From Candidatus Dojkabacteria bacterium (GTDB taxonomy: Bacteria; Patescibacteria; Dojkabacteria; SC72; JAFGCJ01): DNA of 62,923 nt. Positions within the stretch are counted from its first letter, which is position 1. Each line of letters begins with the position of its first letter. Of the stretch, positions 50,820-58,691 are shown in pieces. Location: the NCBI GenBank assembly GCA_016932785.1, contig JAFGCJ010000007.1, positions 1 through 62,923 of the forward strand, written 5' to 3'. The position numbers were made by a program, and so were the translations under genes. The notes beneath the pieces were generated by a model, which saw only the letters and a list, made by a program, of their open reading frames with translations, had not been told where the DNA came from and searched no databases.

Positions 50820-51995
50820 ATGTTTTCTCCTTTATCAATACTTACGTATTTTTTTAAAAACAAAAGAAAGGTGATACCGATTCTTGCAATTATTACGCTG
50901 TCAATTCTGGGTATTTCAGTGACAGCTGCCATAAATGGCTCGATGTGGAGGGAAATCACAGATAGGGTATGGTTTTATGAGAAATATTATGATGTGTACC
51001 TTACCTTCTCCTCTGAGTCAGAGGGTAGTCTTGAGGAGTATCAAGAAGAGGTGGAACAGGTCGACAAGGAGATTAAGGAACTGGATGCAGTTGATCATAT
51101 TATTGTTGCAGATGTACAGGCAACAGATCTTATGACTCTCTTTGGGAATGAGGGAGCCAGGGTAATTTTTGTCGGAGAAGATGATAGAGAAAAATTTGTT
51201 AACGAGATTGGGATCGAGTTAGATGAGGGACGGTATCCAGAAAGTGCAGATGAGATCGCACTGGGTAGGGAAATGCTTATGAACAAGGATCTGAAAGTAG
51301 GTGATAGTATCGGGTCAAAAATTGATGATGAGGAGAGTCTTTCAGGTGAGTATAAGATTGTTGGTGCACTTACCTATTCGGACAGCAAAAAATCTATGAA
51401 ACTTGGAATTGGGTACAGAGAAAATAAAAGTGATGATCTGTCATCGGCGGGTCTTTTTCTCTTGAATCCAAAGGACGGAAAAGCAGAGGAACTTGCTAGT
51501 GCTCTCTCTCGTTTGGAAGATAAATACGGAGTAATTCGTGTTAATACAAAAGAAAGTGTTGATAAGATGATAGATGAGGAGTTTAGTGCAGTTAGCAAAG
51601 TTCTTTGGGCGATAAATGTCGTGGTTACACTAACAATAACATCGTCCATTGCCTTGCTCAATGTTATATTCTTCATGCAGAGGGCCAACGAATTCGGACT
51701 CCTTGCGTCACTGGGCTATTCCAGGAAATTCATTGTAGGCAGGACACTTTTAGAATCTCTCATCAGTATAATTCTAGGATGGGGCCTGGGGATTATTTTT
51801 TCGGAAGTTGTTTATGGAATACTAAACTCTTGGATTTTTACGCCGAGAGGAATCCAGGGTCTTACGGTCCTTGAGTCTCAGACTTTTCTTTTTACAATTC
51901 CTGTTCCTTTGGCTGTGGCGATTTTTAGCTGTGGGACAGTATTTTGGAAGCTTATGAGGATGGATCCGGTATCAATTATTGAGAAGAGAGATTAA
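50820..51995 (+). CDS. FtsX/MacB-like ABC permease 1
   Basis: 391 residues. Membrane helix 1 (~20-38, VIPILAIITLSILGISVTAA) is followed by an extracytoplasmic domain (~45-255) of the MacB_PCD type. Three C-terminal helices follow (~260-285, ~310-335, ~362-382), carrying LLASLGYSRKFIVGRTLLES and the end motif MRMDPVSIIEKRD. The pattern is typical of type VII ABC exporters that work by mechanotransmission. It is a paralogue of the next gene, and both likely form a heterodimer with the ATPase encoded 16 bp upstream. Confidence 0.9.
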   Translation: MFSPLSILTYFFKNKRKVIPILAIITLSILGISVTAAINGSMWREITDRVWFYEKYYDVYLTFSSESEGSLEEYQEEVEQVDKEIKELDAVDHIIVADVQATDLMTLFGNEGARVIFVGEDDREKFVNEIGIELDEGRYPESADEIALGREMLMNKDLKVGDSIGSKIDDEESLSGEYKIVGALTYSDSKKSMKLGIGYRENKSDDLSSAGLFLLNPKDGKAEELASALSRLEDKYGVIRVNTKESVDKMIDEEFSAVSKVLWAINVVVTLTITSSIALLNVIFFMQRANEFGLLASLGYSRKFIVGRTLLESLISIILGWGLGIIFSEVVYGILNSWIFTPRGIQGLTVLESQTFLFTIPVPLAVAIFSCGTVFWKLMRMDPVSIIEKRD

Positions 51996-52012
51996 TTTAG
52001 TAATTTGTTATT

Positions 52013-53191
52013 GTGGCTCAGAAACCCTTATCAATTTTTACATATTATTTTAAAAGTAAAAGAAAGATAATTCCCGTAGTGCTAGCAATTGTGCTGGCTA
52101 CCATTGGAACTGTTGCTACAGTGGCTCTAACGGATTCGATTAAGAAAGATGTCTGGAGAATGGTCCCTTTTTATGAAGAGTATTATGTGCTTGAGGTTCA
52201 TAACCCTCATGATGTAGAGGGGTTGAATCAGGATGTGGAGACTGAGATCAACGCTTTAGCTGGAGTTGATTACTATATAAAATCTCACTTGCGTAGGGTT
52301 GAGTATAAAGCACTTGTCGGAACTCCGGTTGTAAGTGTTCTTTATGTTCAGGAGTCCGAGTATAAAAATTTAGTAGAGGGCGCTGGTATGCATCTGGATG
52401 AGGGAAGGTTTCCAGAGAGTGGAGAGAATGAAATTGTATTTGTGAGCCCGTTGATGACTAATTTGGATAAGGAAATTGGTGATGAAATAGCGATGATGGG
52501 AAGAGACGGGGAAACATTTGAAATTGTAGGTACTATAAAGTCGGATGACAGATCTCACAGTGATGTGCTTTTTGGCTTTGGTTCTTGGAATGATATTCAT
52601 GAGATAGATAACAATTGGAATATTTTGTATCTAATTAAGCCTGAGGGAGATGTTAACTCAAGAAAAAAGCTCGATGGCGAGCTTGAAGATATAAGTGAGA
52701 GTCTTAATGAAAAATATAAAGATGTTGGTATTGATGTTTATACTGAATTTTCCATGCAGGAAACTTTCGATAATGAATTCGGATCGATGGACATAATAAT
52801 TTGGGCTATAGTGATAATTGTTACAGTAGTTATGACTATCTGCATTGTTCTTTTAAACCTTATTTTCTTTATGCAAAGATCAGGTGAATTTGGGATATTA
52901 GCTGCTCTGGGATACTCAAAAGGTTTTATTATCAGAAAGGCCTTAGCGGAGTCCTTTCTGAGTATTATTCTGGGCTGGTTGATGGGTCTAGTTTTTACGT
53001 TTTTTATTTTTGAACTGATTAATGGATTGGTATTTGAGTCTAAAGGATTATCTGGATTGAATGCTTTTGATCTGCGGAATGTCCAGTTTTCCTTGCCAAT
53101 ACCGATTTTTGTATCTGTTTGCAGTGCGGCTTCTGTGTTGTGGCAACTTTTGAAATTGGATCCTGTTGAGATCATAGAGAAAAGAGACTGA
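52013..53191 (+). CDS. FtsX/MacB-like ABC permease 2
   Basis: 392 residues from GTG 52013, 17 bp after permease 1. Same topology: helix 1 (~18-38, IIPVVLAIVLATIGTVATVAL), extracytoplasmic domain (~40-255), and three C-terminal helices. The end motif LKLDPVEIIEKRD nearly repeats that of permease 1. Sequence similarity is clear near the termini (LAALGYSKGFIIRKALAESF) and weaker in the exported domain, consistent with duplication and specialisation. The substrate is unknown. Confidence 0.9.
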   Translation: MAQKPLSIFTYYFKSKRKIIPVVLAIVLATIGTVATVALTDSIKKDVWRMVPFYEEYYVLEVHNPHDVEGLNQDVETEINALAGVDYYIKSHLRRVEYKALVGTPVVSVLYVQESEYKNLVEGAGMHLDEGRFPESGENEIVFVSPLMTNLDKEIGDEIAMMGRDGETFEIVGTIKSDDRSHSDVLFGFGSWNDIHEIDNNWNILYLIKPEGDVNSRKKLDGELEDISESLNEKYKDVGIDVYTEFSMQETFDNEFGSMDIIIWAIVIIVTVVMTICIVLLNLIFFMQRSGEFGILAALGYSKGFIIRKALAESFLSIILGWLMGLVFTFFIFELINGLVFESKGLSGLNAFDLRNVQFSLPIPIFVSVCSAASVLWQLLKLDPVEIIEKRD

Positions 53192-53305
53192 TGACTACAG
53201 GGTTATACTGAATTATGGTCGGGGTGTCTTATAGCAAGCGTGTTGGTAGAGAAGTCATCGTTCAGTCTTCTGAAGTGGGTATTTTCTTGATAAAATATGT
53301 TTTAT

Positions 53306-53380
53306 CGGGGCATGGCTCAGTTGGCTAAGAGCGCACGCTTCGGGTGCGTGAGGTCGCCGGTTCGAGTCCGGCTGCCCCGA
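53306..53380 (+). tRNA. tRNA-Pro (anticodon CGG)
   Basis: Acceptor CGGGGCA/TGCCCCG with the C1-G72 pair typical of bacterial tRNA-Pro. Anticodon stem CACGC/GCGTG, loop TTCGGGT (anticodon CGG). T-arm GCCGG-TTCGAGT-CCGGC, discriminator A, no encoded CCA. Followed by six T and then TGGTATAAT of the next gene. No REPIN-like element adjoins it. Confidence 0.95.
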
Positions 53381-53458
53381 TTTTTTGGTATAATACAACA
53401 AACTCAAGTCTTACATTGAGGCTTGGGGCTTTATTTTATTTTTAATTTAAATAAACTG

Positions 53459-53785
53459 ATGGGTAAGAAACAAATATTACTTATCGTTGCGGGAGTTGCA
53501 GTTGTCCTTCTCATTGGAGCTGTAGTTGCCGTAAAGGTTTTCATTTTACCTCCCAGTGCAGATAAGGTCTGTGAGCATATGAGAGATCTTACTGTTGACT
53601 CCGTCAAGGATGTATTGGGTGGAGAAGAGGAAGCACAGGATTATGTCGATGAGGAAATGCCTCAGGACGAATGTGTTGATGAGCTCAAGGAAGATGCTGA
53701 AAAGGATGGCTTGCTTGAGACCAAGAAGACCTGGGATTGTATTCTTAAGGCTGATGACTTGGAAGAGATGATCGAATGTGATTAG
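53459..53785 (+). CDS. Small membrane-anchored acidic protein
   Basis: 108 residues from ATG 53459. One N-terminal membrane helix (~5-27, ILLIVAGVAVVLLIGAVVAV) is followed by an exported acidic helical domain. That domain has four Cys (VCEHM, DECVD, WDCIL, IECD), probably two disulfides. I do not recognise the family. A clear TGGTATAAT promoter (53385-53395) follows tRNA-Pro, and a bidirectional terminator closes the gene at 53813. The leader is about 60 nt, AT-rich and without an SD. Confidence 0.65.
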   Translation: MGKKQILLIVAGVAVVLLIGAVVAVKVFILPPSADKVCEHMRDLTVDSVKDVLGGEEEAQDYVDEEMPQDECVDELKEDAEKDGLLETKKTWDCILKADDLEEMIECD

Positions 53786-53812
53786 TGTTTGAGATCTTCA
53801 AACATTTTACAT

Positions 53813-53849
53813 AAAAAATACCTCGAAGTTGTCTTCGGGGTATTTTTTG
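53813..53849. terminator. Bidirectional intrinsic terminator
   Basis: AAAATACCTCGAAG pairs with CTTCGGGGTATTTT, with loop TTGT, A-tract before and T-tract after. It lies between the convergent genes ending at 53785 and 53873 and can serve both strands. Confidence 0.9.
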
Positions 53850-53872
53850 TTGGCTTTGTGTTTCTTTGAGGG

Positions 53873-54586
53873 CTAGTTTAGGTCAACGCTTTCCAGTATT
53901 TTGTCATAGGTTGCCTTGTATGTGTTGAAGTCTCCAGGATCATTCATGTACTTAAGGCAGAATGTTTTTCCGTTGTGTGAGGTGTATACCTCGACGACCT
54001 TGTAATCTGCGTAGAATGGTATACCTGAAGGATTTTGACCCTCAACTTTTGTCCAGGTCTTGCAGTTCACAGTGATGGTTGACTCAGAGGAACCTACTAG
54101 TGACGACTTGGAATCTGCAACGAGGTTGGCAACTGTATCAGTATACGCCGACATCGTAACAAGTCCGGCATATTCACTAGCTTCTGGAATTTCGTTGGGG
54201 TCCATACCCATTGTTTGCATACTTCCAAAAAATCTGTACCACCAGTTGCTTGGCATTGCCACCGTGTAGTTATATGTTGTGTTTTGTCGCTTAACCCAGC
54301 CTGAAGGAATAGTAGGATCACAGTCTGAGGTGGTTTCTTCCTCTTCTTCTTCGCTGTCGTCGGTTGATTTCTCTTCTTCAGACGTGTCTTCTTCTTCACT
54401 ATCATTGTCTTCCTCGTTGGATTCAGTTTCTTTTTCATCTTCCTTCTCGTCAGCCTTTTCCTTGATCATAGAGTAGGCGAGAAAGCCTATTACTCCAACG
54501 AGTATGACTACTACAACTCCGAGTGCACCCAGGATAATTGGGGTGGAACTCCTTGTTGAATCGAAATTATCGGGAGTATTTTCCAT
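53873..54586 (-). CDS. Membrane-anchored protein with acidic linker and PsbP-like domain
   Basis: 237 residues. One membrane helix (~17-42, PIILGALGVVVVILVGVIGFLAY) is followed by a ~50-residue, very acidic Glu/Asp/Ser linker (EDNDSEEEDTSEEEKS). The exported globular domain (~90-237) contains YNYTVAMPSNWWYRF, CKTWTKVEGQNPSGIPFYAD and a final DKILESVDLN helix. Such tails resemble PsbP/DUF1795-type domains seen in bacterial lipoproteins, but the match is weak. Function is unknown. It starts close to element E9 on the opposite side. Confidence 0.6.
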   Translation of the reverse strand: MENTPDNFDSTRSSTPIILGALGVVVVILVGVIGFLAYSMIKEKADEKEDEKETESNEEDNDSEEEDTSEEEKSTDDSEEEEEETTSDCDPTIPSGWVKRQNTTYNYTVAMPSNWWYRFFGSMQTMGMDPNEIPEASEYAGLVTMSAYTDTVANLVADSKSSLVGSSESTITVNCKTWTKVEGQNPSGIPFYADYKVVEVYTSHNGKTFCLKYMNDPGDFNTYKATYDKILESVDLN

Positions 54587-54647
54587 AGAAGAGAGAGAGA
54601 TTATTTTATTCTACTTAAAGCATAGATAATTGAAACTATCTTGTCAA

Positions 54648-54738
54648 AGGCCTTGGAACTGGTTTAGGCTTGTGGAAGTGGGATTTTGGTGTTTTCTGGA
54701 GGTTATATTTGAGCCCATATAAGTTAGGGCTTGGGACT
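54648..54738. repeat. REPIN-like element E9
   Basis: 91 bp. Left palindrome AGGCCTTGGAACT (54648-54660) followed by GGTTTAGGCTTG; right palindrome AGGGCTTGGGACT (54726-54738) preceded by GAGCCCATATAAG. The left arm is nearly the reverse complement of the right arm of E10 (AGGCCTAAACCAGTCC). Confidence 0.72.
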
Positions 54739-54779
54739 TGGAAATATGATAAAATCGGGTGTTTATTATTTGATGAAAT

Positions 54780-54853
54780 GCACCCGTAGCTCAATCGGAT
54801 AGAGCAACGCACTCCTAACGCGTAGGTTGCAGGTTCGATTCCTGCCGGGTGCG
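54780..54853 (+). tRNA. tRNA-Arg (anticodon CCU)
   Basis: Acceptor GCACCCG/CGGGTGC, anticodon loop CTCCTAA (anticodon CCT, reads AGG). The anticodon stem ACGCA/CGCGT has an A-C mismatch at its loop-closing pair. T-arm GCAGG-TTCGATT-CCTGC, discriminator G, no CCA. TGATAAAAT (54747-54755) is a likely promoter. Confidence 0.93.
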
Positions 54854-54944
54854 AGTCCCAGGGACTGATTACTATGGGACCTGATTTAGGCATTCTTTTT
54901 ATTAGTAATCTTTTTATATCAGGCCTAAACCAGTCCCAAGGCCT
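54854..54944. repeat. REPIN-like element E10
   Basis: 91 bp, starting at the base after the tRNA-Arg(CCU) discriminator. Left palindrome AGTCCCAGGGACT (54854-54866) followed by ACTATGGGACC; right palindrome AGTCCCAAGGCCT (54932-54944) ends 4 bp before tRNA-Arg(CCG). Confidence 0.75.
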
Positions 54945-54948
54945 TCTT

Positions 54949-55022
54949 GCATCCATAGCTCAATTGGATAGAGCGTCGGTTTCCGGAACCGAAGGTTGGG
55001 GGTTCGAATCCTCTTGGATGCA
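54949..55022 (+). tRNA. tRNA-Arg (anticodon CCG)
   Basis: Acceptor GCATCCA/TGGATGC, anticodon stem TCGGT/ACCGA, loop TTCCGGA (anticodon CCG, reads CGG). T-arm GGGGG-TTCGAAT-CCTCT, discriminator A, unlike the G of the other Arg tRNAs here. No encoded CCA. Confidence 0.93.
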
Positions 55023-55056
55023 CTTTTCTAAGTAAGAAATTGTTGGTGATGAGAGC

Positions 55057-56616
55057 TTATTCGTGGATGGTGACCTTGCAGAGGCTGTTGTCTTCCTTGC
55101 AAATCGTTACTAGGAACGAGCCAGAATTTCCTAAAGCGAAGTCTACGGTCGGAATGTCAATGACAGCGTTGAATAGGGAATATGACTTGTTGTTTTCTGT
55201 GCTGATAGCAACTATTTCTGTTTCGGTATCTTCGTCTGACTCGCCTTCCTGGGTGTTATCTTGCCTGACGTAAAAGATATTTCTAGCCTCCAGGTCCCAC
55301 TGGAATTGAGTGGGTAGGAATTCATTGCTGAGATCTTTTATGAGTTTTGATCCGACAGTGTGTATTGGATCACCTTCTTCGACTTCGAGGGTGTATTGGT
55401 ATATTTCGTCAACCATGCCGTGAGTGTAGAGAAACTTTGTGTTTTCGGAGTTAGGTGTAAACATTCCTGGATTTTGGGCATCGATTTCTTCTGTTTCAGA
55501 TTTATCGAATGAGTAGATGAGAATGCTTTTATTGGTAAAAATAACGAGGTGCTTACTATCTTTTGTTAGGTTCATCTCTGTTATCTTATTGTCAACATAT
55601 TCTGTGTCTTCAGCATTACCAATTTCATCGGTTTCCCAGTCTGTTTGGTAAAGGATGGTTTTGTCTTCGCCATTGACGCGTGATCGAAGTACAGAATATC
55701 CGGTTTCGTCTTCTTTAGTTATATAAATTAGGCCGTCAGTATCTGTTGTCCAGGTGAAGGTTTGATTATCAGTCTTGGTGTCGATTACGCTTTGAACCTC
55801 TGACTCGAAGTTATAGCTTCTCAGCTCGTTGTTGTTTTGGAATATGATGTATTCGAAATTTCCTGTGAAGTCTGGTCTGTTCTCGTCTGTTAGTTCGATT
55901 GGAATCTCAAGTTCAGCGATTTTACTGTTTTCTGAGTCGGCCTGCAGCAGATATCTTCGGGTGGGAATATTGGTATCAGTTGGGACTGTTGTGAAAAGTA
56001 CCCATTGAAGGTTTTCTGAGACATGTGCGAAGTAACCTTCGAGGTCATATGGCTCGTCACTTCCGATTACAAAGTCGTCTGGGTATACTGCGATCATTTT
56101 TGGGGCGTGTTGGAATTCCCAAAATCTTCTATTTATTGTGTAGGACCATATCTGTATTTTTTCTCCGTCTTTAACTGTGAATACGGCCATTTTTCTTTCT
56201 GGGTCGAAGAATAGGTTTTCAACTTCTGTTTTATCGTCTTGTTCGTCAGATGGGAAAATTTTTTCTACTTTGGGTTTCTTTAGAAATAGTGTTGTTTCGA
56301 TAGGGATTGATTGTTCTGCTTTTACTGTAACTTTGTGCTCCCAGCTGTAATATCCATCTTTTTCAATGCGGATAGTGTGCTCACCCTCTTTAACTCCAGC
56401 TTCAGCTCTTGGTGATTTTCCTATATTTTCTCCGTCAAGAAAGATAGTTGCCCTTCTGGGGGTCGTAGTGAATGTTAACACTCCGTTTCTTTCGATTTCT
56501 CCATTTGAGAAGTTTATCCAATATCCCTTAGATACAAGATAAACAAGTATAGTTCCAGCAATTAATAGGGGCGGAACCATCCAGGGCAAAATGTTTCTAA
56601 ACCGTGGGAATTTCAT
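55057..56616 (-). CDS. PEGA-domain protein with beta-propeller-like C-terminus
   Basis: 519 residues. An N-terminal membrane helix (~10-28, ILPWMVPPLLIAGTILVYLV) is followed by a PEGA domain (~45-110). The PEGA motif is TPRRATIFLDGENIGKSP with KEGEHTIRIEKDGYYSWE. The remaining ~400 residues consist of WD/TolB-like strands (ENLQWVLFTTVP, NFEYIIFQNNNELRSYNF, DSKHLVIFTNKSILIYSF), suggesting a propeller outside the membrane. PEGA modules are common in surface proteins of CPR bacteria and archaea. It is probably a cell-surface scaffold; no catalytic residues are evident. Confidence 0.8.
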   Translation of the reverse strand: MKFPRFRNILPWMVPPLLIAGTILVYLVSKGYWINFSNGEIERNGVLTFTTTPRRATIFLDGENIGKSPRAEAGVKEGEHTIRIEKDGYYSWEHKVTVKAEQSIPIETTLFLKKPKVEKIFPSDEQDDKTEVENLFFDPERKMAVFTVKDGEKIQIWSYTINRRFWEFQHAPKMIAVYPDDFVIGSDEPYDLEGYFAHVSENLQWVLFTTVPTDTNIPTRRYLLQADSENSKIAELEIPIELTDENRPDFTGNFEYIIFQNNNELRSYNFESEVQSVIDTKTDNQTFTWTTDTDGLIYITKEDETGYSVLRSRVNGEDKTILYQTDWETDEIGNAEDTEYVDNKITEMNLTKDSKHLVIFTNKSILIYSFDKSETEEIDAQNPGMFTPNSENTKFLYTHGMVDEIYQYTLEVEEGDPIHTVGSKLIKDLSNEFLPTQFQWDLEARNIFYVRQDNTQEGESDEDTETEIVAISTENNKSYSLFNAVIDIPTVDFALGNSGSFLVTICKEDNSLCKVTIHE

Positions 56617-56731
56617 TTGAGTGGGAGTATATCAGCGAGTAGGGTGTAATGCAAGGAGTTTTCATGGGCTCTGTTTTTTAGGGGAAATCTGTAGGGGATG
56701 GTCAAAGAGCATCAGGTATTGCGTCGGGTCA

Positions 56732-56769
56732 GGAAACGGACTACTGAAGTCCTCGTGTAGTCCGTTTCC
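56732..56769. terminator. 13-bp perfect hairpin in the 56617-56790 gap
   Basis: GGAAACGGACTAC (56732-56744) and GTAGTCCGTTTCC (56757-56769) pair perfectly with a 12-nt loop. It lies 3' of the minus-strand gene at 56791-57231 and probably stabilises or ends that mRNA, though no U-tract follows. Confidence 0.5.
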
Positions 56770-56790
56770 GCCCGAGCGCAGTGTTGAAAA

Positions 56791-57231
56791 CTAGTAGATG
56801 AACCGAAGGTTAGAACTGTCTAGTTCGTCGTTGTAGAGGTTGGAGACACCGATTCCCTCGGTGTCATATACCGAAAATCTCCATTTTGTGACACTCTTCC
56901 GCCATTGAGTGGCCTCTTGGGAATTGTCTAGGAATATGGTCACTCTGGATTTTCCCATTGAACGTGAGTCCGAGATAAGCTCCCAAACTGCGACCTCTGT
57001 CCAGTACTTTCCAGTCGAGCAATAACCGCGTTCATCATTGCAGGCTGAAAGGTGAACGGTGTAACCCTCCCACCCCGTGGGGAATACTAGCACGAAAAAT
57101 GGGCGGACCTCTTGAGTTTCCTGGCTTATTACCTCTTCTTGTGTCTCCTCGCTAGGCAAGGAGACGGAAGATCCTGCTACGAGCAGGATCACGATCAGTG
57201 CTATAGCTGGCCACAATCTCTTGATTTTCAT
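56791..57231 (-). CDS. Small exported protein of unknown function
   Basis: 146 residues. A signal peptide or membrane anchor (MKIKRLWPAIALIVILLVAGSSV) is followed by a Glu/Gln-rich linker and a beta domain of about 100 residues (RPFFVLVFPTGWEGYTVHLS, VTIFLDNSQ, WRFSVYDTEG). It has two Cys (CNDERGYC) that could form a disulfide. I do not recognise the family. The codon style uses more C and G than its neighbours. It has one of the few strong Shine-Dalgarno sequences here (GAGAGGAGAG on the minus strand, just upstream of the ATG). Confidence 0.6.
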   Translation of the reverse strand: MKIKRLWPAIALIVILLVAGSSVSLPSEETQEEVISQETQEVRPFFVLVFPTGWEGYTVHLSACNDERGYCSTGKYWTEVAVWELISDSRSMGKSRVTIFLDNSQEATQWRKSVTKWRFSVYDTEGIGVSNLYNDELDSSNLRFIY

Positions 57232-57672
57232 TTTTCTCTCCTCTCATATTCATAATTGTTTTAATTCCTGGCTACCCGCCCAACCCTCATGCCCGTAAGG
57301 CCTGAGCGGGTAGTAGGAATCAGCAAGAAAGGAGTACCTGTGCTCTTTGACTTTTAATGAACTCGCAAGATGAGGAATCTTTTTTCACTCAAATCCTTGC
57401 GAACAGAAAACCCATATTTAATAGGTTCTCTGCAGGCCGGACTTAAATATAGATAGAACACAGACCCGCAATACTATAGGGTAGTATACAACATTTCGCG
57501 ACTTTTGTCATGACAATAAAATGACGAATTTTGTCCTTTTAACGAACTAATTTAATTAATTTATCATTTAAAATTTCCTTCCAGCGGCCAGTTTTTAACC
57601 ACAATATATCTTATAATATTGTATTTTAGCCGCTTTCCCAGATATCTCTTCACTGCTATAATTGCGAGTATC
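57232..57672. other. Intergenic region between divergent genes
   Basis: No gene is visible in about 440 bp. It holds an 8-bp inverted repeat CTACCCGC (about 57271) with GCGGGTAG (about 57305) around a GCCTTACGGGC hairpin. A perfect 12-bp palindrome TTGTCATGACAA (57505-57516) is an operator candidate. AT-rich sequence with TATAAT (57657-57662) lies 10 nt before the mreB start. Confidence 0.5.
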
Positions 57673-58674
57673 ATGTTTGCCAGAAGACTTGGAATAGACC
57701 TCGGAACTGCAAACTCCGTTGTCTTTACAGAAAAGCAGGGTGTTGTACTTGTCGAGCCTACGGTTGTAGCGCTCAATGCCGATGACTATTCAGTTGTCGC
57801 TGTTGGTGACGAGGCAAAAACAATGATTGGGAAAACACCTGAGAATATTATTGCCAAAAGGCCGTTGCGAAGTGGAGTTATTGCCAGTTACAGAGTTACT
57901 GAAGCTCTTCTTAAGTATTTCATAAATAAGGTCATTGGCTATTCGAGGATAATGAAGCCTGAGGTGATGATAAGTGTTCCTGCTGGAATTACTTCAGTAG
58001 AACAGCGTGCTGTGAGAAAAGCGGCTCTTGCCGCAGGTGCAAGAAAGGTGTGGCTAATCCCTGAACCACTTGCGGCTGCTATTGGGGCTAGGCTTCCAAT
58101 TCACACTTCGGCTGGCAACATGATTGTAAATATGGGTGGTGGTACATCAGAAGTAGCAGTGATTTCGCTTAATGGTATCGTTGTATACAATTCTGCCAGG
58201 GTGGCTGGTGATGCTCTTAACGATTCAATAATTTCCTATATGCGCAAGCATCATGGACTTCTGATTGGAGAGCAGACTGCCGAGGAGATAAAAGTCGAAA
58301 TCGGTAGTGCTCTTCCTGTAGATAAGCCAAAGAAAATGGAAGTTCGTGGTCGTGATAGCTCGACTGGTCTGCCGCGGGCAATTGTTATCGATACTAATGA
58401 GACAGTAGAAGCGATGAAGACAAGTTTAAATCAGATAATACGGTCTGTGAAAGAAGTGCTTGAGAAGACTCCGCCCGAATTGTCCTCCGATGTCATTGAT
58501 CGCGGAATGGTTCTTAGTGGTGGTACTGCTATGTTGAGAAATATTGATGGTCTTCTTACTAAAGCGACCGGTGTTCCTGCTCATATAGCTGAGGATCCTA
58601 TGTTTTGTGTTGTTAGAGGGACCGGTGAGGCCTTGAAACATCTTGATATCCTGCAGAAAAGTTTAAGCAGCTAA
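57673..58674 (+). CDS. mreB: Rod-shape determining protein MreB
   Basis: 333 residues from ATG 57673; the in-frame ATG at 57619 would precede the TATAAT at 57657-57662. An actin-fold ATPase that organises lateral cell-wall growth. Phosphate-1 motif LGIDLGTANSVVF (~6-18), phosphate-2 GNMIVNMGGGTSEVAVIS (~152-169), adenosine motif VLSGGTAMLRNID, and an N-terminal FARRL amphipathic start for membrane binding. Length is normal. With the L,D-transpeptidase and M23 peptidase it indicates a peptidoglycan-bearing, possibly rod-shaped cell. mreC/mreD are not adjacent. The glycosyltransferase gene follows by 17 bp. Confidence 0.95.
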   Translation: MFARRLGIDLGTANSVVFTEKQGVVLVEPTVVALNADDYSVVAVGDEAKTMIGKTPENIIAKRPLRSGVIASYRVTEALLKYFINKVIGYSRIMKPEVMISVPAGITSVEQRAVRKAALAAGARKVWLIPEPLAAAIGARLPIHTSAGNMIVNMGGGTSEVAVISLNGIVVYNSARVAGDALNDSIISYMRKHHGLLIGEQTAEEIKVEIGSALPVDKPKKMEVRGRDSSTGLPRAIVIDTNETVEAMKTSLNQIIRSVKEVLEKTPPELSSDVIDRGMVLSGGTAMLRNIDGLLTKATGVPAHIAEDPMFCVVRGTGEALKHLDILQKSLSS

Positions 58675-58691
58675 ATTTCTCAATTTTGATT

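Noticed and set aside
19351..54944. The AGTCC...GGACT palindromes as simple intrinsic terminators
   Set aside because: They lack a following T-tract, come in pairs at fixed 91-92-bp length, occur upstream of tRNAs as well as downstream, and have inverted arms; a terminator explanation does not cover this.
57619..57672. Longer N-terminus for MreB
   Set aside because: The TATAAT box at 57657-57662 lies within it, and MFARRLGIDLG is the usual MreB start.
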